Source: Dictyoglomota bacterium (lineage in GTDB: Bacteria; Dictyoglomota; Dictyoglomia; Dictyoglomales; Dictyoglomaceae). Taken from it: a stretch of DNA of 64,000 nucleotides. The stretch spans positions 1-64,000 of the forward strand of contig JAKOUL010000011.1 in NCBI GenBank assembly GCA_029776735.1, written 5' to 3'. The stretch's first letter is position 1. Each line of letters starts with the position of its first letter. The notes under the pieces were generated by a model. It was not told the DNA's origin. It worked only from the letters and a program-made list of their open reading frames with translations, and did not search any database. The translations under genes and the position numbers were made by a program. Positions 35,851 through 45,418 of the stretch are shown in pieces.

Positions 35851-36741
35851 ATGAGAGAAGAGACAAATAATCTAAAACTTGTTATGATTACAGGTCTTTC
35901 TGGGGCTGGTAAATCCCAGGCTCTTCATATATTGGAGGATTTGGGTTTTTTTTGCGTAGATAATCTACCCCCTAAATTAATCCCTACGCTCTTAGAACTT
36001 TGTCTTTCTACCGATGGTAAAATTACTAATATAGCATTAGTCACAGATATAAGAAGTGAAGAATTTCTTGTTAATTTTAGAGAGGCTTACGATGAGATAA
36101 AAAATTTAAATATTTCTTATCTTCTTCTTTTTTTAGAAGCTGAGGATGAGGTAATTATAAGAAGATATAATGAGACAAGAAGAAGACATCCATTAGCTAA
36201 AGAAGGAGGAAGTATACTTGAAAGTATTAATTTAGAAAGACAGAGACTTTCAGAGATTAGAAATCTTGCTACTCATATCATTGATACGACAAATTTAACT
36301 CCGAAGGACTTAAAAGTGGAAATGCTCAAGTTTTTAGATTCTTGTTTAGTGAATGTAAAATCTAACCTTATTATTACTGTATATTCTTTTGGGTTTAAAT
36401 ATGGAATACCTGTTGATGCTCATCTTATTTTTGATGTAAGATTCTTGCCAAATCCTTATTATGACTCAGAACTCAAATTGTTTTCTGGAGAATCCGAAAA
36501 GGTAAGAGAATTTGTCCTTAAGAGAAAGGAAACTAAAAAATTTTTAGACTATTTAGAAGGATTTTTAGATTTTCTAATTCCTCTTTACCAGGAAGAGGGA
36601 AAAAGTCATCTTAATATAGCTATAGGATGTACTGGTGGAAGACATAGGGCAGTGGTTATTGCGAAAGAAATTGCAGATTACCTTTCCTCAAGGTATATTG
36701 TGAAAGTTTTTCATAGGGATATTTATAAAGATGTCTCGTAA
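35851..36741 (+). CDS. rapZ: RapZ/YvcJ-type nucleotide-binding protein
   Basis: P-loop protein, in E. coli an RNase E adapter controlling GlmS; in Firmicutes (YvcJ) its role is less clear. Walker A GLSGAGKSQ at about residues 15-23, FFCVDNLPP, TRRRHPL, and the C-terminal SFGFKYGIP, DVRFLPNPY and IGCTGGRHRAV motifs are intact. 296 residues. No Shine-Dalgarno is visible in the leader (AGAGAATATTTTAACAATTT), which is unusual for this window. Overlaps yvcK by 11 bases. Confidence 0.94.
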   Translation: MREETNNLKLVMITGLSGAGKSQALHILEDLGFFCVDNLPPKLIPTLLELCLSTDGKITNIALVTDIRSEEFLVNFREAYDEIKNLNISYLLLFLEAEDEVIIRRYNETRRRHPLAKEGGSILESINLERQRLSEIRNLATHIIDTTNLTPKDLKVEMLKFLDSCLVNVKSNLIITVYSFGFKYGIPVDAHLIFDVRFLPNPYYDSELKLFSGESEKVREFVLKRKETKKFLDYLEGFLDFLIPLYQEEGKSHLNIAIGCTGGRHRAVVIAKEIADYLSSRYIVKVFHRDIYKDVS

Positions 36742-37708
36742 ACTTGAAGAACATAAAAAGATTGTTACAGTTATAGGCGGAGGAACTGGACTTTCTAATA
36801 TTTTAAGAGGGTTAAAATATTACCCTCTTAAAATTAATGCTATTGTGACAGTAAGCGATGATGGAGGAAGTTCTGGAAGATTAAGTGAAGAGTTAGGGGT
36901 GTTGCCTCCTGGAGATATAAGAAATTGTCTTGTAGCTTTAGCAGATGAAGAATCTCTTATGGCAAAATTATTCCAGTATAGATTTTCAAATGGAGAATTA
37001 AAAGGGCATTCTTTTGGAAACCTTTTCTTAGTAGCAATGTCATCTATATTAGGTGATTTTTTATTAGGGATAAAAGAAACAAGTAAGGTACTTGCTATAA
37101 GAGGGCAAGTTTTACCTTCCACCCTAACTCGGGTAAGATTAAAAGCAACCTTTGAAGATGGAAATGAAATTATAGGTGAAACCTCTATTAGTTCCTACAA
37201 AAAAAGTAAAATAAAAAAGATAGAATTAATTCCTTTAAACCCTAATGATAAAATATATGCTACTCCTGAGGCAATTAAAACCCTTAAAGAGTCTGATTTA
37301 ATAATTATAGGTCCTGGGAGTTTATACACCAGTATACTTCCAAACTTGATCTTAGAAGAGATAAAAGAAACATTGAAAAAGTCAAAAGGTTTTAAGATTT
37401 ATGTGTGCAATGTAATGACCCAGCCAGGGGAGACCACAGGTTATAAATCTTCGGATCATATTAAAGCGATAATTGAGAATCTGGGTTTTAATCCCGTAGA
37501 ATATATGATTATAAATACTAAAAAACCTACCAATGAGATTTTACAGAAATATAGAGAGACAGGAGCTGAATTTGTAGAGCCGGATATAGAGAATGTTAAA
37601 AATTTACCCCTTAAAGGTTTTTTAGGGGATTTTATTAATGAAAGCAATGTGGTAAGACATGATCCCTATAAACTTGCAGGTTTTATTGTATCAAATTTCA
37701 TTAAGTAA
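36731..37708 (+). CDS. yvcK: Gluconeogenesis factor family protein YvcK
   Basis: CofD-like protein of 325 residues that binds UDP-sugars in Bacillus and supports cell-wall growth on gluconeogenic carbon. Motifs: VIGGGTGLSNILRGLK, VSDDGGSSGRLSEELG, PPGDIRNCLVAL, HSFGNLFL and GPGSLYTSILPNL. In Firmicutes the order is rapZ-yvcK-whiA; here whiA is missing and pgk follows after a promoter. Confidence 0.94.
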   Translation: MSRKLEEHKKIVTVIGGGTGLSNILRGLKYYPLKINAIVTVSDDGGSSGRLSEELGVLPPGDIRNCLVALADEESLMAKLFQYRFSNGELKGHSFGNLFLVAMSSILGDFLLGIKETSKVLAIRGQVLPSTLTRVRLKATFEDGNEIIGETSISSYKKSKIKKIELIPLNPNDKIYATPEAIKTLKESDLIIIGPGSLYTSILPNLILEEIKETLKKSKGFKIYVCNVMTQPGETTGYKSSDHIKAIIENLGFNPVEYMIINTKKPTNEILQKYRETGAEFVEPDIENVKNLPLKGFLGDFINESNVVRHDPYKLAGFIVSNFIK

Positions 37709-37729
37709 CGAGTTTCTTAGTATAATAAA

Positions 37730-37758
37730 TTGACCAAAGAAAATAATAACCCTATAAT
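37730..37758 (+). promoter_or_regulatory. Promoter of the pgk operon
   Basis: TTGACC (37730-37735), 17-base spacer, TATAAT (37753-37758). Predicted start near 37765. The ribosome site AAAGGAGG follows at 37771-37778, 12 bases from the pgk ATG. Confidence 0.8.
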
Positions 37759-37790
37759 ATAAATCATAAGAAAGGAGGTTTGAATTTTAG

Positions 37791-38981
37791 ATGGCTAAAA
37801 AGACAATTTTAGATTTAAGGGATGAGGAACTAAAAGAGAAAAGAGTATTAGTAAGAGTAGATTTTAATGTTCCTTTAAAAGATGGTAAGATTACTGATGA
37901 TAGAAGAATAAGAGAAGCCTTACCTACTATTAAATATTTGGTAGAAAAAGGTGCAAAGGTTATTCTTGTATCTCATCTGGGAAGACCCAAAGGTTTTCAA
38001 GATGACCTTAGGCTTGATCCTGTAGCTGAAAGATTAGAGGAACTCTTAGGAAAAAATGTAAAAAAATTAAATGACTGTATAGGTGAAGAAGTTGAAAAAG
38101 AAGTCTCTAAAATGCAACCCGGAGATATTATTCTTCTTGAAAATATAAGATTTTATAAAGAAGAAGAAGCTAATGATCCAGAATTTTCAAAGAAATTATC
38201 TTCCTTGGCAGATCTTTATGTAAATGATGCCTTTGGTACTGCTCATAGAGCTCATGCTTCTACAGCAGGTGTTGCCAGTTATATTCCAGGAGTAGCAGGA
38301 CTTCTTATGAAGAAAGAGATTGAAATTATGGGTAAAGCGTTAGAAAATCCAGAAAGACCATTCGTTTGTATATTAGGTGGAGCTAAAGTTTCTGATAAAA
38401 TTGGAGTTATCCAGAACCTTATAGGTAAAGTAGATACTTTGCTTATTGGTGGAGGCATGATGTTCACATTTCTTAAAGCCTTAGGATACGAGGTAGGAAA
38501 ATCAAAACTTGAAGAGGATAAAGTTGAGCTTGCAAAAGAACTTATGAATCTTGCTAAAGAGAAAGGAGTAAAGTTTATTCTTCCTATAGATGCAGTAGTT
38601 GTAAAAGAGATTAAGGAAGATGCCCTAACTACCGTTAAAAGTATCTCAGACTTTGATCAGGATGATATAGGGGTTGATATTGGACCTGAAACTATAGAGC
38701 TTTTCAAGAAAGAAATTTCTCAGGCAAAAACTGTAATATGGAATGGTCCTATGGGAATTTTTGAAATCCCTGCATTTTCTAATGGAACAAAAGCTATTGC
38801 GCGAGCTATAGCAGAAAATAGAAATTGTACAAGTATAGCAGGTGGTGGTGACACAGCTGCAGCAGTACAACTCTTTGGATTTGATAGTAAATTTACTCAT
38901 ATATCCACAGGTGGTGGTGCTTCTTTAGAGTTCTTAGAAGGGAAGGTACTGCCGGGGGTAGCAGTTCTTCAAGATAAATAA
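37791..38981 (+). CDS. pgk: Phosphoglycerate kinase
   Basis: Glycolytic ATP-forming kinase. Full-length monofunctional form (396 residues), not fused to TIM as in Thermotoga. Motifs: [70 protein letters not shown] and [10 protein letters not shown]. First gene of pgk-Roadblock-tpiA-secG. Confidence 0.98.
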   Translation: MAKKTILDLRDEELKEKRVLVRVDFNVPLKDGKITDDRRIREALPTIKYLVEKGAKVILVSHLGRPKGFQDDLRLDPVAERLEELLGKNVKKLNDCIGEEVEKEVSKMQPGDIILLENIRFYKEEEANDPEFSKKLSSLADLYVNDAFGTAHRAHASTAGVASYIPGVAGLLMKKEIEIMGKALENPERPFVCILGGAKVSDKIGVIQNLIGKVDTLLIGGGMMFTFLKALGYEVGKSKLEEDKVELAKELMNLAKEKGVKFILPIDAVVVKEIKEDALTTVKSISDFDQDDIGVDIGPETIELFKKEISQAKTVIWNGPMGIFEIPAFSNGTKAIARAIAENRNCTSIAGGGDTAAAVQLFGFDSKFTHISTGGGASLEFLEGKVLPGVAVLQDK

Positions 38982-39001
38982 ATTTTTAAGAGGGGGATAA
39001 C

Positions 39002-39358
39002 TTGGCTAATATAAAAGAAACTTTAGAAGAAATTGCTAATTTAGACGGTGTTCAAATTTCGGTCTTAGTGAGCGATGATGGTTTGGTAATTGAAAGCGTT
39101 TCTAAGGATGCTTCTAATGCTGAAGCTTTGGCTGCAGTAGCTTCTGGAAGTTTAAGAGCATCTGAAATGATAGGTATGGAGCTTACTAAAGGTAATACAA
39201 GAGAAATGCTTACTATTTTTGAAGATGGAGCAGTTTTTGTAGTACCATTAGAAGGAAAACCTGCTATTTTAGTGGTAGTTTCAAATAAATTGGCAAACCT
39301 TGGTAAGATAAGAATTAGAATTAAAAAAAGTGCCTTTCAATTAGCAAGGCAAATCTAA
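39002..39358 (+). CDS. Roadblock/LC7 domain protein
   Basis: Single-domain protein of 118 residues with the Roadblock/LC7 fold: an N-terminal helix (ETLEEIANLDGVQ), the strand ISVLVSDDGLVIES, the helix AEALAAVASGSLRASEMIG and strands MLTIFEDGAVFVVPL and AILVVVSN. In other bacteria such proteins (MglB and relatives) regulate small Ras-like GTPases or act as scaffolds. No GTPase gene of that kind lies here. TTG start behind GAGGGGG; co-directional and closely spaced between pgk and tpiA. Role unknown. Confidence 0.88.
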   Translation: MANIKETLEEIANLDGVQISVLVSDDGLVIESVSKDASNAEALAAVASGSLRASEMIGMELTKGNTREMLTIFEDGAVFVVPLEGKPAILVVVSNKLANLGKIRIRIKKSAFQLARQI

Positions 39359-39380
39359 TTTATATTTTAGGAGGAAAACA

Positions 39381-40130
39381 TTGAGAAAAAAGATTATTGC
39401 TGCTAACTGGAAAATGTATAAGACTTGTAAAGAAACAGAAGAATTTATTATGGAATTTCTTAGTCTCTCGCAAGGTTATACTGAAAAAGAAGTAGTAATT
39501 TGTCCTCCTTTTACTTCATTGTGTACTGCTCAAAAACTGCTTAAAGATACTCCTTATAGACTTGGTGCTCAGAATATGTTTTGGGAAAAAGAAGGAGCCT
39601 ATACAGGAGAAATCTCCCCATTAATGATTAAAGATTTAAATTGTGAATATATTATAATAGGACATTCTGAAAGAAGGCAGTATTTTGGAGAGACTAATGA
39701 AAATATTAATAAGAAAATAAAATCTGCATTTTCTTGGGGTTTAAAACCAATTTTTTGTGTAGGTGAAAAATGGGAAGAAAGAGAGAATGGAAAAACTAAA
39801 GAAGTAATAAGAGAGCAGGTTACTAAAGGTCTTATGGGAGTAGAGAAAGAACATATAGAAAATCTTGTAATAGCCTATGAGCCAGTATGGGCTATAGGTA
39901 CCGGTCACTACGCAAAAGGTGAAGATGCTAATGAGGTGGCAAATTTAATTCGTAATATAATATCAGAAGTGTTTTCAAAAGACGTTGCAGATAAAGTTAG
40001 AATTCAATATGGGGGTAGTGTAAATCCCCAGAATGTTTTAGAATTTTTATCTCAACCAGAAATAGATGGAGCTCTTGTAGGGGGAGCAAGTTTAAAGCCT
40101 CAATCTTTCTGGGAAATAGTCAAAAGTTAA
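39381..40130 (+). CDS. tpiA: Triosephosphate isomerase
   Basis: Glycolytic isomerase, 249 residues. Catalytic motifs: AANWKMYKT (Lys12-type), IIGHSERRQYFGE (His), AYEPVWAIGTG (Glu and hinge of loop 6), and the phosphate-binding YGGSVNPQN and GALVGGASLK. TTG start behind AGGAGG. Confidence 0.98.
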   Translation: MRKKIIAANWKMYKTCKETEEFIMEFLSLSQGYTEKEVVICPPFTSLCTAQKLLKDTPYRLGAQNMFWEKEGAYTGEISPLMIKDLNCEYIIIGHSERRQYFGETNENINKKIKSAFSWGLKPIFCVGEKWEERENGKTKEVIREQVTKGLMGVEKEHIENLVIAYEPVWAIGTGHYAKGEDANEVANLIRNIISEVFSKDVADKVRIQYGGSVNPQNVLEFLSQPEIDGALVGGASLKPQSFWEIVKS

Positions 40131-40154
40131 ATATTTGAAAGAGGTGTAAGATAT

Positions 40155-40373
40155 ATGGTAACATTTTTGTATATTTTGCATTTTTTGGTATCTATAGGAA
40201 TAATAGTGGTAATCTTATTTCAGTCTGAGGTAGGAGAAGGATTCGGATTTATGGGAGGAGAAACAACTTTTTATAAAGCAAAAAAAAGAATGGAAAAGGG
40301 GCTTAAGCAAGCCACAGTTGTTCTTGCGGTTCTTTTTATGATAACCTCAGTATTAATTTTTGTGGTCCATTAA
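40155..40373 (+). CDS. secG: Preprotein translocase subunit SecG
   Basis: Small membrane subunit of SecYEG with two helices (about residues 4-22 and 52-70) joined by a loop containing GFGFMGGETTFYKAKKRMEK. Length of 72 is typical. secG after tpiA is a common bacterial order. Confidence 0.92.
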   Translation: MVTFLYILHFLVSIGIIVVILFQSEVGEGFGFMGGETTFYKAKKRMEKGLKQATVVLAVLFMITSVLIFVVH

Positions 40374-40388
40374 AATTTTTTATGAAAT

Positions 40389-40417
40389 TTGAGAAGTTTT
40401 TTGTTAAGTCATATAAT
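40389..40417 (+). promoter_or_regulatory. Promoter of the asp23-fakA-recG operon
   Basis: TTGAGA (40389-40394), 17-base spacer, TATAAT (40412-40417). Transcript start near 40424; first ATG at 40462. Sits 16 bases after the secG stop. Confidence 0.7.
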
Positions 40418-40461
40418 TTTTTAAAAAGGGATGTATTTTTAGTTTAGGAGACTTGCTAAAA

Positions 40462-40890
40462 ATGAGTTGGTTACAAGATTTTATATTTAGACATTCTAAA
40501 GGTAAACAGAGATATTTTACTGGTGTCGGCTGGGTAGAGATATCAGAGAGTGCTATAGCTACATTAGCAAGTCTTGCTACTTTACAAAGTTACGGTGTTG
40601 TTGGGATGGCATCAAGAAGCATTGCTGACGGTATTAGTGAATTGCTTAGGTTAGAAGAAATAAACAAAGGAGTGCAAATTGAACTTGTGGAGGAAGGCAT
40701 TAAAGTGGATCTATATATAATTGTAGCTTATGGTGTCAAGATTCCTGAGGTGGCTCATAATGTGATGGAACGTGTAAAATGGAATTTGGAAAAAACCACA
40801 GGACTTGCTGTTCAAACTGTGAATGTAAATATATGGGGAATAAGATTAAGAGAAGAGGAGAAGGAACCCTTTCAATGGGAAGAGATGTGA
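40462..40890 (+). CDS. Asp23/Gls24 family protein (YloU-like)
   Basis: DUF322/Asp23 protein of 142 residues. Core features: GVGWVEISESAIATLASLA near the start, GVQIELVEEGIKVDLYIIVAYG, and the C-terminal VNVNIWGIRL. YloU-type proteins precede the DAK-domain protein in Firmicutes, as here; function is linked to envelope or fatty acid metabolism but not defined. An in-frame TTG at 40453 is only 2 bases from the AGGAG, whereas the ATG at 40462 is 11 bases away, so I chose the ATG. TGATG junction with the next gene. Confidence 0.9.
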   Translation: MSWLQDFIFRHSKGKQRYFTGVGWVEISESAIATLASLATLQSYGVVGMASRSIADGISELLRLEEINKGVQIELVEEGIKVDLYIIVAYGVKIPEVAHNVMERVKWNLEKTTGLAVQTVNVNIWGIRLREEEKEPFQWEEM

Positions 40891-42518
40891 TGAAGGTTGA
40901 TACAATTGATGGATTACTCCTTATAAAGCTTTTTGAACTGGCAACATATCAATTAAAAATACATAGAGAAGAGATAGATTTATTAAATGTTTTCCCTGTT
41001 CCTGATGGTGATACTGGAACTAATATGTTATATACTTTGCAATTTACACTAAATGAACTCAAGAAACAAAAAAATAATAATTTAAGAAGTATTGCAGAAT
41101 TAGCTATAAGGGGATCACTCATGGGAGCAAGGGGAAATTCAGGTGTTATTCTTTCTCAAATTATTCGTGGATTTTGTGAGGTAATAAGAGATGTAGAGTA
41201 TATAGATGCAGATGTATGGATTAAAAGTTGGCAGAATGCTACAAAGGTAGCTTATGGAGCTGTTTTAAATCCTACTGAAGGAACCATTTTAACGGTACTA
41301 AGAGAAGGTGCAAAAGAAGCAGTAATAGCAGGAAGAGAGAGCAGCGATATCAGAGAGATCACCCGAAGAATGCTCGAAAGGGGAAAGGTGGCACTTTCTA
41401 ATACTCCGAACCTTCTTCCTATTTTGAAAGAAGCAAAGGTAGTAGATGCAGGAGGACAAGGACTTGTTTATTTTTGGACTGGTTTTTATAACGGTCTTTG
41501 TGGTGTTGAAATTGGAGAGGAAGAGATAAAAGAACCTCTTGAGATAAGAGAAAGACCAGAGAAAGAAGTTCTTGAAAGTTATGTTTTGACTTATCAGTAT
41601 TGTACAGAATTCATTATAAATTCAGAAGAAAATGTTGAATTTTCATTTTTTAAACAATGGTTAGAATCTCAGGGAGATAGTATAATTACCTCTGAAGTCC
41701 CTGGACTTTTAAAGGTTCATATACACACAAACCATCCGGGATCAGTACTAGAAAAAGCTATGGAACTTGGGACTTTATCTCGTATAAAAATTGATAATAT
41801 GGCAGAACAGCATCAAGAAAGACTAAGAGAAGAGATAGAGAGTGATACAATTACTTCTTTAAAAGAGATTGGATTTGTAGCTGTATCTTGGGGTGAAGGT
41901 TTAGAGGATATTTTTAAAAGTTTAGGTGTAGATGTTATTGTAAATGGAGGACAAACTTTAAATCCCAGTGTAGAAACTCTTTCAGATGCCGTAGAAAAAC
42001 TAAGGGCTAAAAAGATCTTTATACTTCCAAATAATAAAAATGTGTTCTTAGCTGCAAAACAATTAGAGAATATTTATAAAGATAAAGTGGTTGTAATTCC
42101 TACAAAGCATGTTTTGGAAGGTATAAGAGCTCTTTATGAGTTTAATCCTAAAAATGATTGGAAAATAGTAAAAGAAAAGATGGAAGCAGGTATGAAAAAG
42201 ATTAAAATTGTAGAAGTAACAAGAGCTATAAAAGACTCTACAATTAACGGTTTTAATATAAGTGAAGGAGATATAATTGGTATAAGCGATGATAAAATAA
42301 AAGTGGTTGGAAAAAATATAGAAGAGGTTTGTCTTAATACATTAGATGCTATCTTAGAAAAGGATAAAGAGGTTATATCAGTATTCTATGGAGAGAAGGT
42401 TTCAAAAGAAGAAGCTGAAAATATGGTTAAAAGAATACATGAAAAATATCCAGATTTTGAAACAGAATTAAAATATGGTGGACAACCCTTCTATTTTTAC
42501 TATATAGGAGTAGAATAG
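40890..42518 (+). CDS. fakA: DAK2/DegV-type fatty acid kinase-like protein (FakA/YloV)
   Basis: Protein of 542 residues with an N-terminal DhaL kinase domain (about 1-200; FPVPDGDTGTNM, SLMGARGNSGVILSQIIRG, VVDAGGQGLVYF) and a C-terminal DegV-like half (about 290-542; VNGGQTLNPSVE, ILPNNKNVFLAAKQ). FakA phosphorylates fatty acids held by FakB; a FakB gene is not in the window. The frame is open further upstream inside asp23, but the ATG at 40890 overlaps the asp23 stop, has GGGAAGAG before it and gives the family N-terminus. Confidence 0.92.
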   Translation: MKVDTIDGLLLIKLFELATYQLKIHREEIDLLNVFPVPDGDTGTNMLYTLQFTLNELKKQKNNNLRSIAELAIRGSLMGARGNSGVILSQIIRGFCEVIRDVEYIDADVWIKSWQNATKVAYGAVLNPTEGTILTVLREGAKEAVIAGRESSDIREITRRMLERGKVALSNTPNLLPILKEAKVVDAGGQGLVYFWTGFYNGLCGVEIGEEEIKEPLEIRERPEKEVLESYVLTYQYCTEFIINSEENVEFSFFKQWLESQGDSIITSEVPGLLKVHIHTNHPGSVLEKAMELGTLSRIKIDNMAEQHQERLREEIESDTITSLKEIGFVAVSWGEGLEDIFKSLGVDVIVNGGQTLNPSVETLSDAVEKLRAKKIFILPNNKNVFLAAKQLENIYKDKVVVIPTKHVLEGIRALYEFNPKNDWKIVKEKMEAGMKKIKIVEVTRAIKDSTINGFNISEGDIIGISDDKIKVVGKNIEEVCLNTLDAILEKDKEVISVFYGEKVSKEEAENMVKRIHEKYPDFETELKYGGQPFYFYYIGVE

Positions 42519-42529
42519 AAACCTCTTTG

Positions 42530-44857
42530 ATGTCTGATACTATTAAAATCCTTAAAGGACTCAGGGGAATCTTAGAAAAAGAGATCTCCTCTAATTACTC
42601 TGATAAAAGTGTTAAGTATGGTCTTGAAAAAACTATTTCTGTGGCTATCTCTCAATTTCCAATTTGGAATGGTTTTTGGACCTACAAAGTTTTGGAGTAT
42701 ATAAAAGATTATTCTAATAAAGATATTAGTGAAAGAAAGAAAAGTATAGATAAAATATACGAAATAGTTCTAAATGCGTTAGATTTTTATTCTTCTACAG
42801 ACTTCTGGGATAAGCCTGTCCAATATGTGAAGGGTGTAGGACCAAAAAGAGCTGAGCTTCTTAAAAAACTTGGAGTGGAAAATTTATATGATCTTATCAC
42901 TTATTATCCGAGAGATTATGATGACAGGTCAAAACTGAAAAAGATTTCAGATTTGAGATTTGAGGAAAAAGTTACCTTAAAGGTTAAAATACTAAATTAT
43001 GAAGAAGCTAAAACTTTATATAGAAAAATTCCTATTTTAAGAGCTAAAATAGCTGATGAAACAGGAGTAGCATATGCAGTTTGGTATAACCAAAGATATA
43101 TAAAAAAGACACTTCCTCCTGGCACTTTTGTGCTTATTTCAGGTATCCCCAAGAAAGTTTCAGGGTGCTTTCAATTTGAAAATCCAGAATATGAAACTTT
43201 TGAGGATGATGAAAAAGAATTTTTACATGTGGGAAGAATTGTACCTCTTTATTCACTGACCTTAGGACTTACACAAAAAACTTTAAGGCAGATAATATAT
43301 GACACGCTTACTATGTATGCAATGTTTTTAGAAGATCCTCTCCCCAAAGCCTTAAAAGAGAAATATAAGTTAATGGATAAACCTATAAGTATTTGGGAGA
43401 AGCATTTTCCCATATCTTTTTTAACTATGGGGAGTGCTACTAAAAGGCTTGTGTTTGAGGAATTATTATTTCTTCAGCTTTCTCTTGTAGAAAAGAAGAA
43501 AGAGATTGAGCTTTTATCGGCTCCGGTATTTAAAACAGGTGATTTAGTGGATAAATTTATTCATAACTTGCCTTTTAGTTTAACAAAAGCTCAAGAAAGG
43601 GTATGGGAAGAGATAATAAATGATTTATCTTCAGGAAAGCCTATGCATAGGCTCTTACAAGGAGATGTGGGTTCTGGTAAGACTATAATAGCAGCTCTCT
43701 CTGTAATTTTAGCCTACGAAAATGGATATCAATCTGCTTTTATGGTTCCCACAGAAATATTGGCAGAACAACATTATACCAAACTTAAAGAATTATTTGA
43801 GCCTTTGGGTATCAAAGTTGGATTTTTAACTGGGAGTCTTAGTAAAAAGGAGAAAGATAGAATTTATTTAGATTTAGCAGAAGGAAAACTTTTTGTTGTT
43901 ATTGGCACACACGCACTTATCCAAGAAGATGTGACTTTCAAGAAATTAGGACTTGTAATAATAGATGAACAGCATAGATTTGGAGTTATACAGAGATCAG
44001 TTCTTGGGAAAAAAGGAGAAAATCCACATCTTTTAGTGATGACTGCAACTCCAATTCCTCGGACTCTTGCCCTTACCGTCTACGGCGAACTTGATGTATC
44101 AGTAATTGATGAGCTTCCACCTGGGAGAAAGCCTGTAACTACATATCTTGTTTCAAAATCTGAGAGGAAAAAAATTTATTCTCTTGTGGCAAAAGAAGTG
44201 GAACAAGGGAAACAAGCCTTTGTGGTATGTCCACTTATTGAGGAGTCAGAAAAGCTTGAGGCAGAATCAGCCAAGAAGTTATATGAGACACTACAGAAAG
44301 AGTTTCCTCATATAAAGATGGGACTTATCCATGGACTTATTCCCAAGGAAGAAAGAGATCAGGTAATGGAAAAGTTTAGAGAGGGAAATATAAAAATTTT
44401 AGTTGCTACAACGGTTATAGAAGTGGGAGTTGATGTTCCAAATGCGTCTATAATGGTTATTGAAGATGCAGAACGTTTTGGACTTGCTCAGCTACACCAG
44501 CTTAGGGGAAGGGTAGGAAGGGGAAGTATACAATCTTATTGTTTTTTAATTGCAAATCTACGGAGCAAAGAAATAAGAGAAAGACTTGAGATTTTAGTAG
44601 AGACTAATGATGGCTTTAAGATAGCTAATAAAGATTTAGAGATTAGAGGACCGGGAGAATTTTTTGGAACTAAACAACATGGTATTTTTGATGTAAAACT
44701 TGTGGATTTTACAAGAGATATGAGACTTTTAGAGATAACAAGAAAAGAAGCTTTTGAATTAATCAACGGGAAATATCTGGAAGCTTCTGAAAGCTTACTA
44801 TTAGACAAATGGCTTGAAAGAAGTGTAAGAGAAACGGAGAAAGAAATTGTCATCTGA
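42530..44857 (+). CDS. recG: ATP-dependent DNA helicase RecG
   Basis: Branch-migrating helicase for stalled forks. An N-terminal extension of about 95 residues, as in Thermotoga RecG, precedes the wedge/OB domain (VQYVKGVGPKRAELLKKLG, ITYYPRDYDDRS). Helicase motifs: LLQGDVGSGKT (I), MVPTEILAEQHY (Ia), IIDEQHRFGV (II), MTATPIPRTLA (III), VATTVIEVGVDVPNA (V) and QLRGRVGRG (VI). 775 residues. A TTG at 42527 directly precedes the ATG; ribosome site is weak. Confidence 0.97.
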   Translation: MSDTIKILKGLRGILEKEISSNYSDKSVKYGLEKTISVAISQFPIWNGFWTYKVLEYIKDYSNKDISERKKSIDKIYEIVLNALDFYSSTDFWDKPVQYVKGVGPKRAELLKKLGVENLYDLITYYPRDYDDRSKLKKISDLRFEEKVTLKVKILNYEEAKTLYRKIPILRAKIADETGVAYAVWYNQRYIKKTLPPGTFVLISGIPKKVSGCFQFENPEYETFEDDEKEFLHVGRIVPLYSLTLGLTQKTLRQIIYDTLTMYAMFLEDPLPKALKEKYKLMDKPISIWEKHFPISFLTMGSATKRLVFEELLFLQLSLVEKKKEIELLSAPVFKTGDLVDKFIHNLPFSLTKAQERVWEEIINDLSSGKPMHRLLQGDVGSGKTIIAALSVILAYENGYQSAFMVPTEILAEQHYTKLKELFEPLGIKVGFLTGSLSKKEKDRIYLDLAEGKLFVVIGTHALIQEDVTFKKLGLVIIDEQHRFGVIQRSVLGKKGENPHLLVMTATPIPRTLALTVYGELDVSVIDELPPGRKPVTTYLVSKSERKKIYSLVAKEVEQGKQAFVVCPLIEESEKLEAESAKKLYETLQKEFPHIKMGLIHGLIPKEERDQVMEKFREGNIKILVATTVIEVGVDVPNASIMVIEDAERFGLAQLHQLRGRVGRGSIQSYCFLIANLRSKEIRERLEILVETNDGFKIANKDLEIRGPGEFFGTKQHGIFDVKLVDFTRDMRLLEITRKEAFELINGKYLEASESLLLDKWLERSVRETEKEIVI

Positions 44858-45413
44858 AATTAGAATTTCAGGTGGATTTTTAAAAGGAGAGAGTATTAAT
44901 GTTCTTAGAAAAGGTTCCTATAGGATTACTATGGAACAGGCGAGAAAATCTCTATTTGATACCTTAGGAGATAAGGTATCAAATAGTATTTTTATGGATC
45001 TTTTTGCAGGTTCAGGAATTGTAGGTATAGAAGCCTTAAGTTATGGAGCTGAAAAGGTAGTTTTTGTAGAGAAGTACCCTCTTGCTATTATGATGATTAG
45101 AAAAAATTTAAAAAAGCTTAGTTTGGAAGAAAAAACAGAAGTCTTTTGTCAAGATGTGTTTATGTTTTTAAGAAAAAATCCAGTTTATAAATTTGATATA
45201 ATATTTGCAGATCCTCCGTATGATATAGAAAAAAATATTAATAATATTGTAAAATATGTAAGTGATAATTTTTGGCTTAAGGAAAATGGAATACTTATAA
45301 TAGAGCATCATAAGAAGACTGTTTTAGAAGAAAGTTTTGAAGATTTGAAACTTGTGCATGAGAAGAGAATAGGAGAAACTTCTTTTAGTTATTTTTCTTA
45401 TAAAGGAGAATAA
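44847..45413 (+). CDS. rsmD: 16S rRNA (guanine-966-N2)-methyltransferase RsmD
   Basis: SAM-dependent rRNA methyltransferase, 188 residues. N-terminal RISGGFLKGESI, FMDLFAGSGIVGIEALSYGA SAM loop, and the catalytic ADPPYD motif are present. TTG start overlapping recG by 11 bases. rsmD-coaD is the standard pair. Confidence 0.95.
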   Translation: MSSEIRISGGFLKGESINVLRKGSYRITMEQARKSLFDTLGDKVSNSIFMDLFAGSGIVGIEALSYGAEKVVFVEKYPLAIMMIRKNLKKLSLEEKTEVFCQDVFMFLRKNPVYKFDIIFADPPYDIEKNINNIVKYVSDNFWLKENGILIIEHHKKTVLEESFEDLKLVHEKRIGETSFSYFSYKGE

Positions 45414-45418
45414 AAAAC

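Noticed and set aside
37721..37726. Extra TATAAT just upstream of the pgk -35 box
   Set aside because: No matching -35 element, and the TTGACC-N17-TATAAT pair at 37730-37758 is much better.
38646..38900. Cys-rich minus-strand open frame within pgk
   Set aside because: The cysteines arise from the complement of Ala/Gly-rich pgk codons; no ribosome site or family resemblance.
40779..40889. Upstream extension of the FakA-like reading frame inside asp23
   Set aside because: The added 37 residues are an out-of-frame reading of asp23 and match no DhaL protein; the ATG at 40890 has the family N-terminus.
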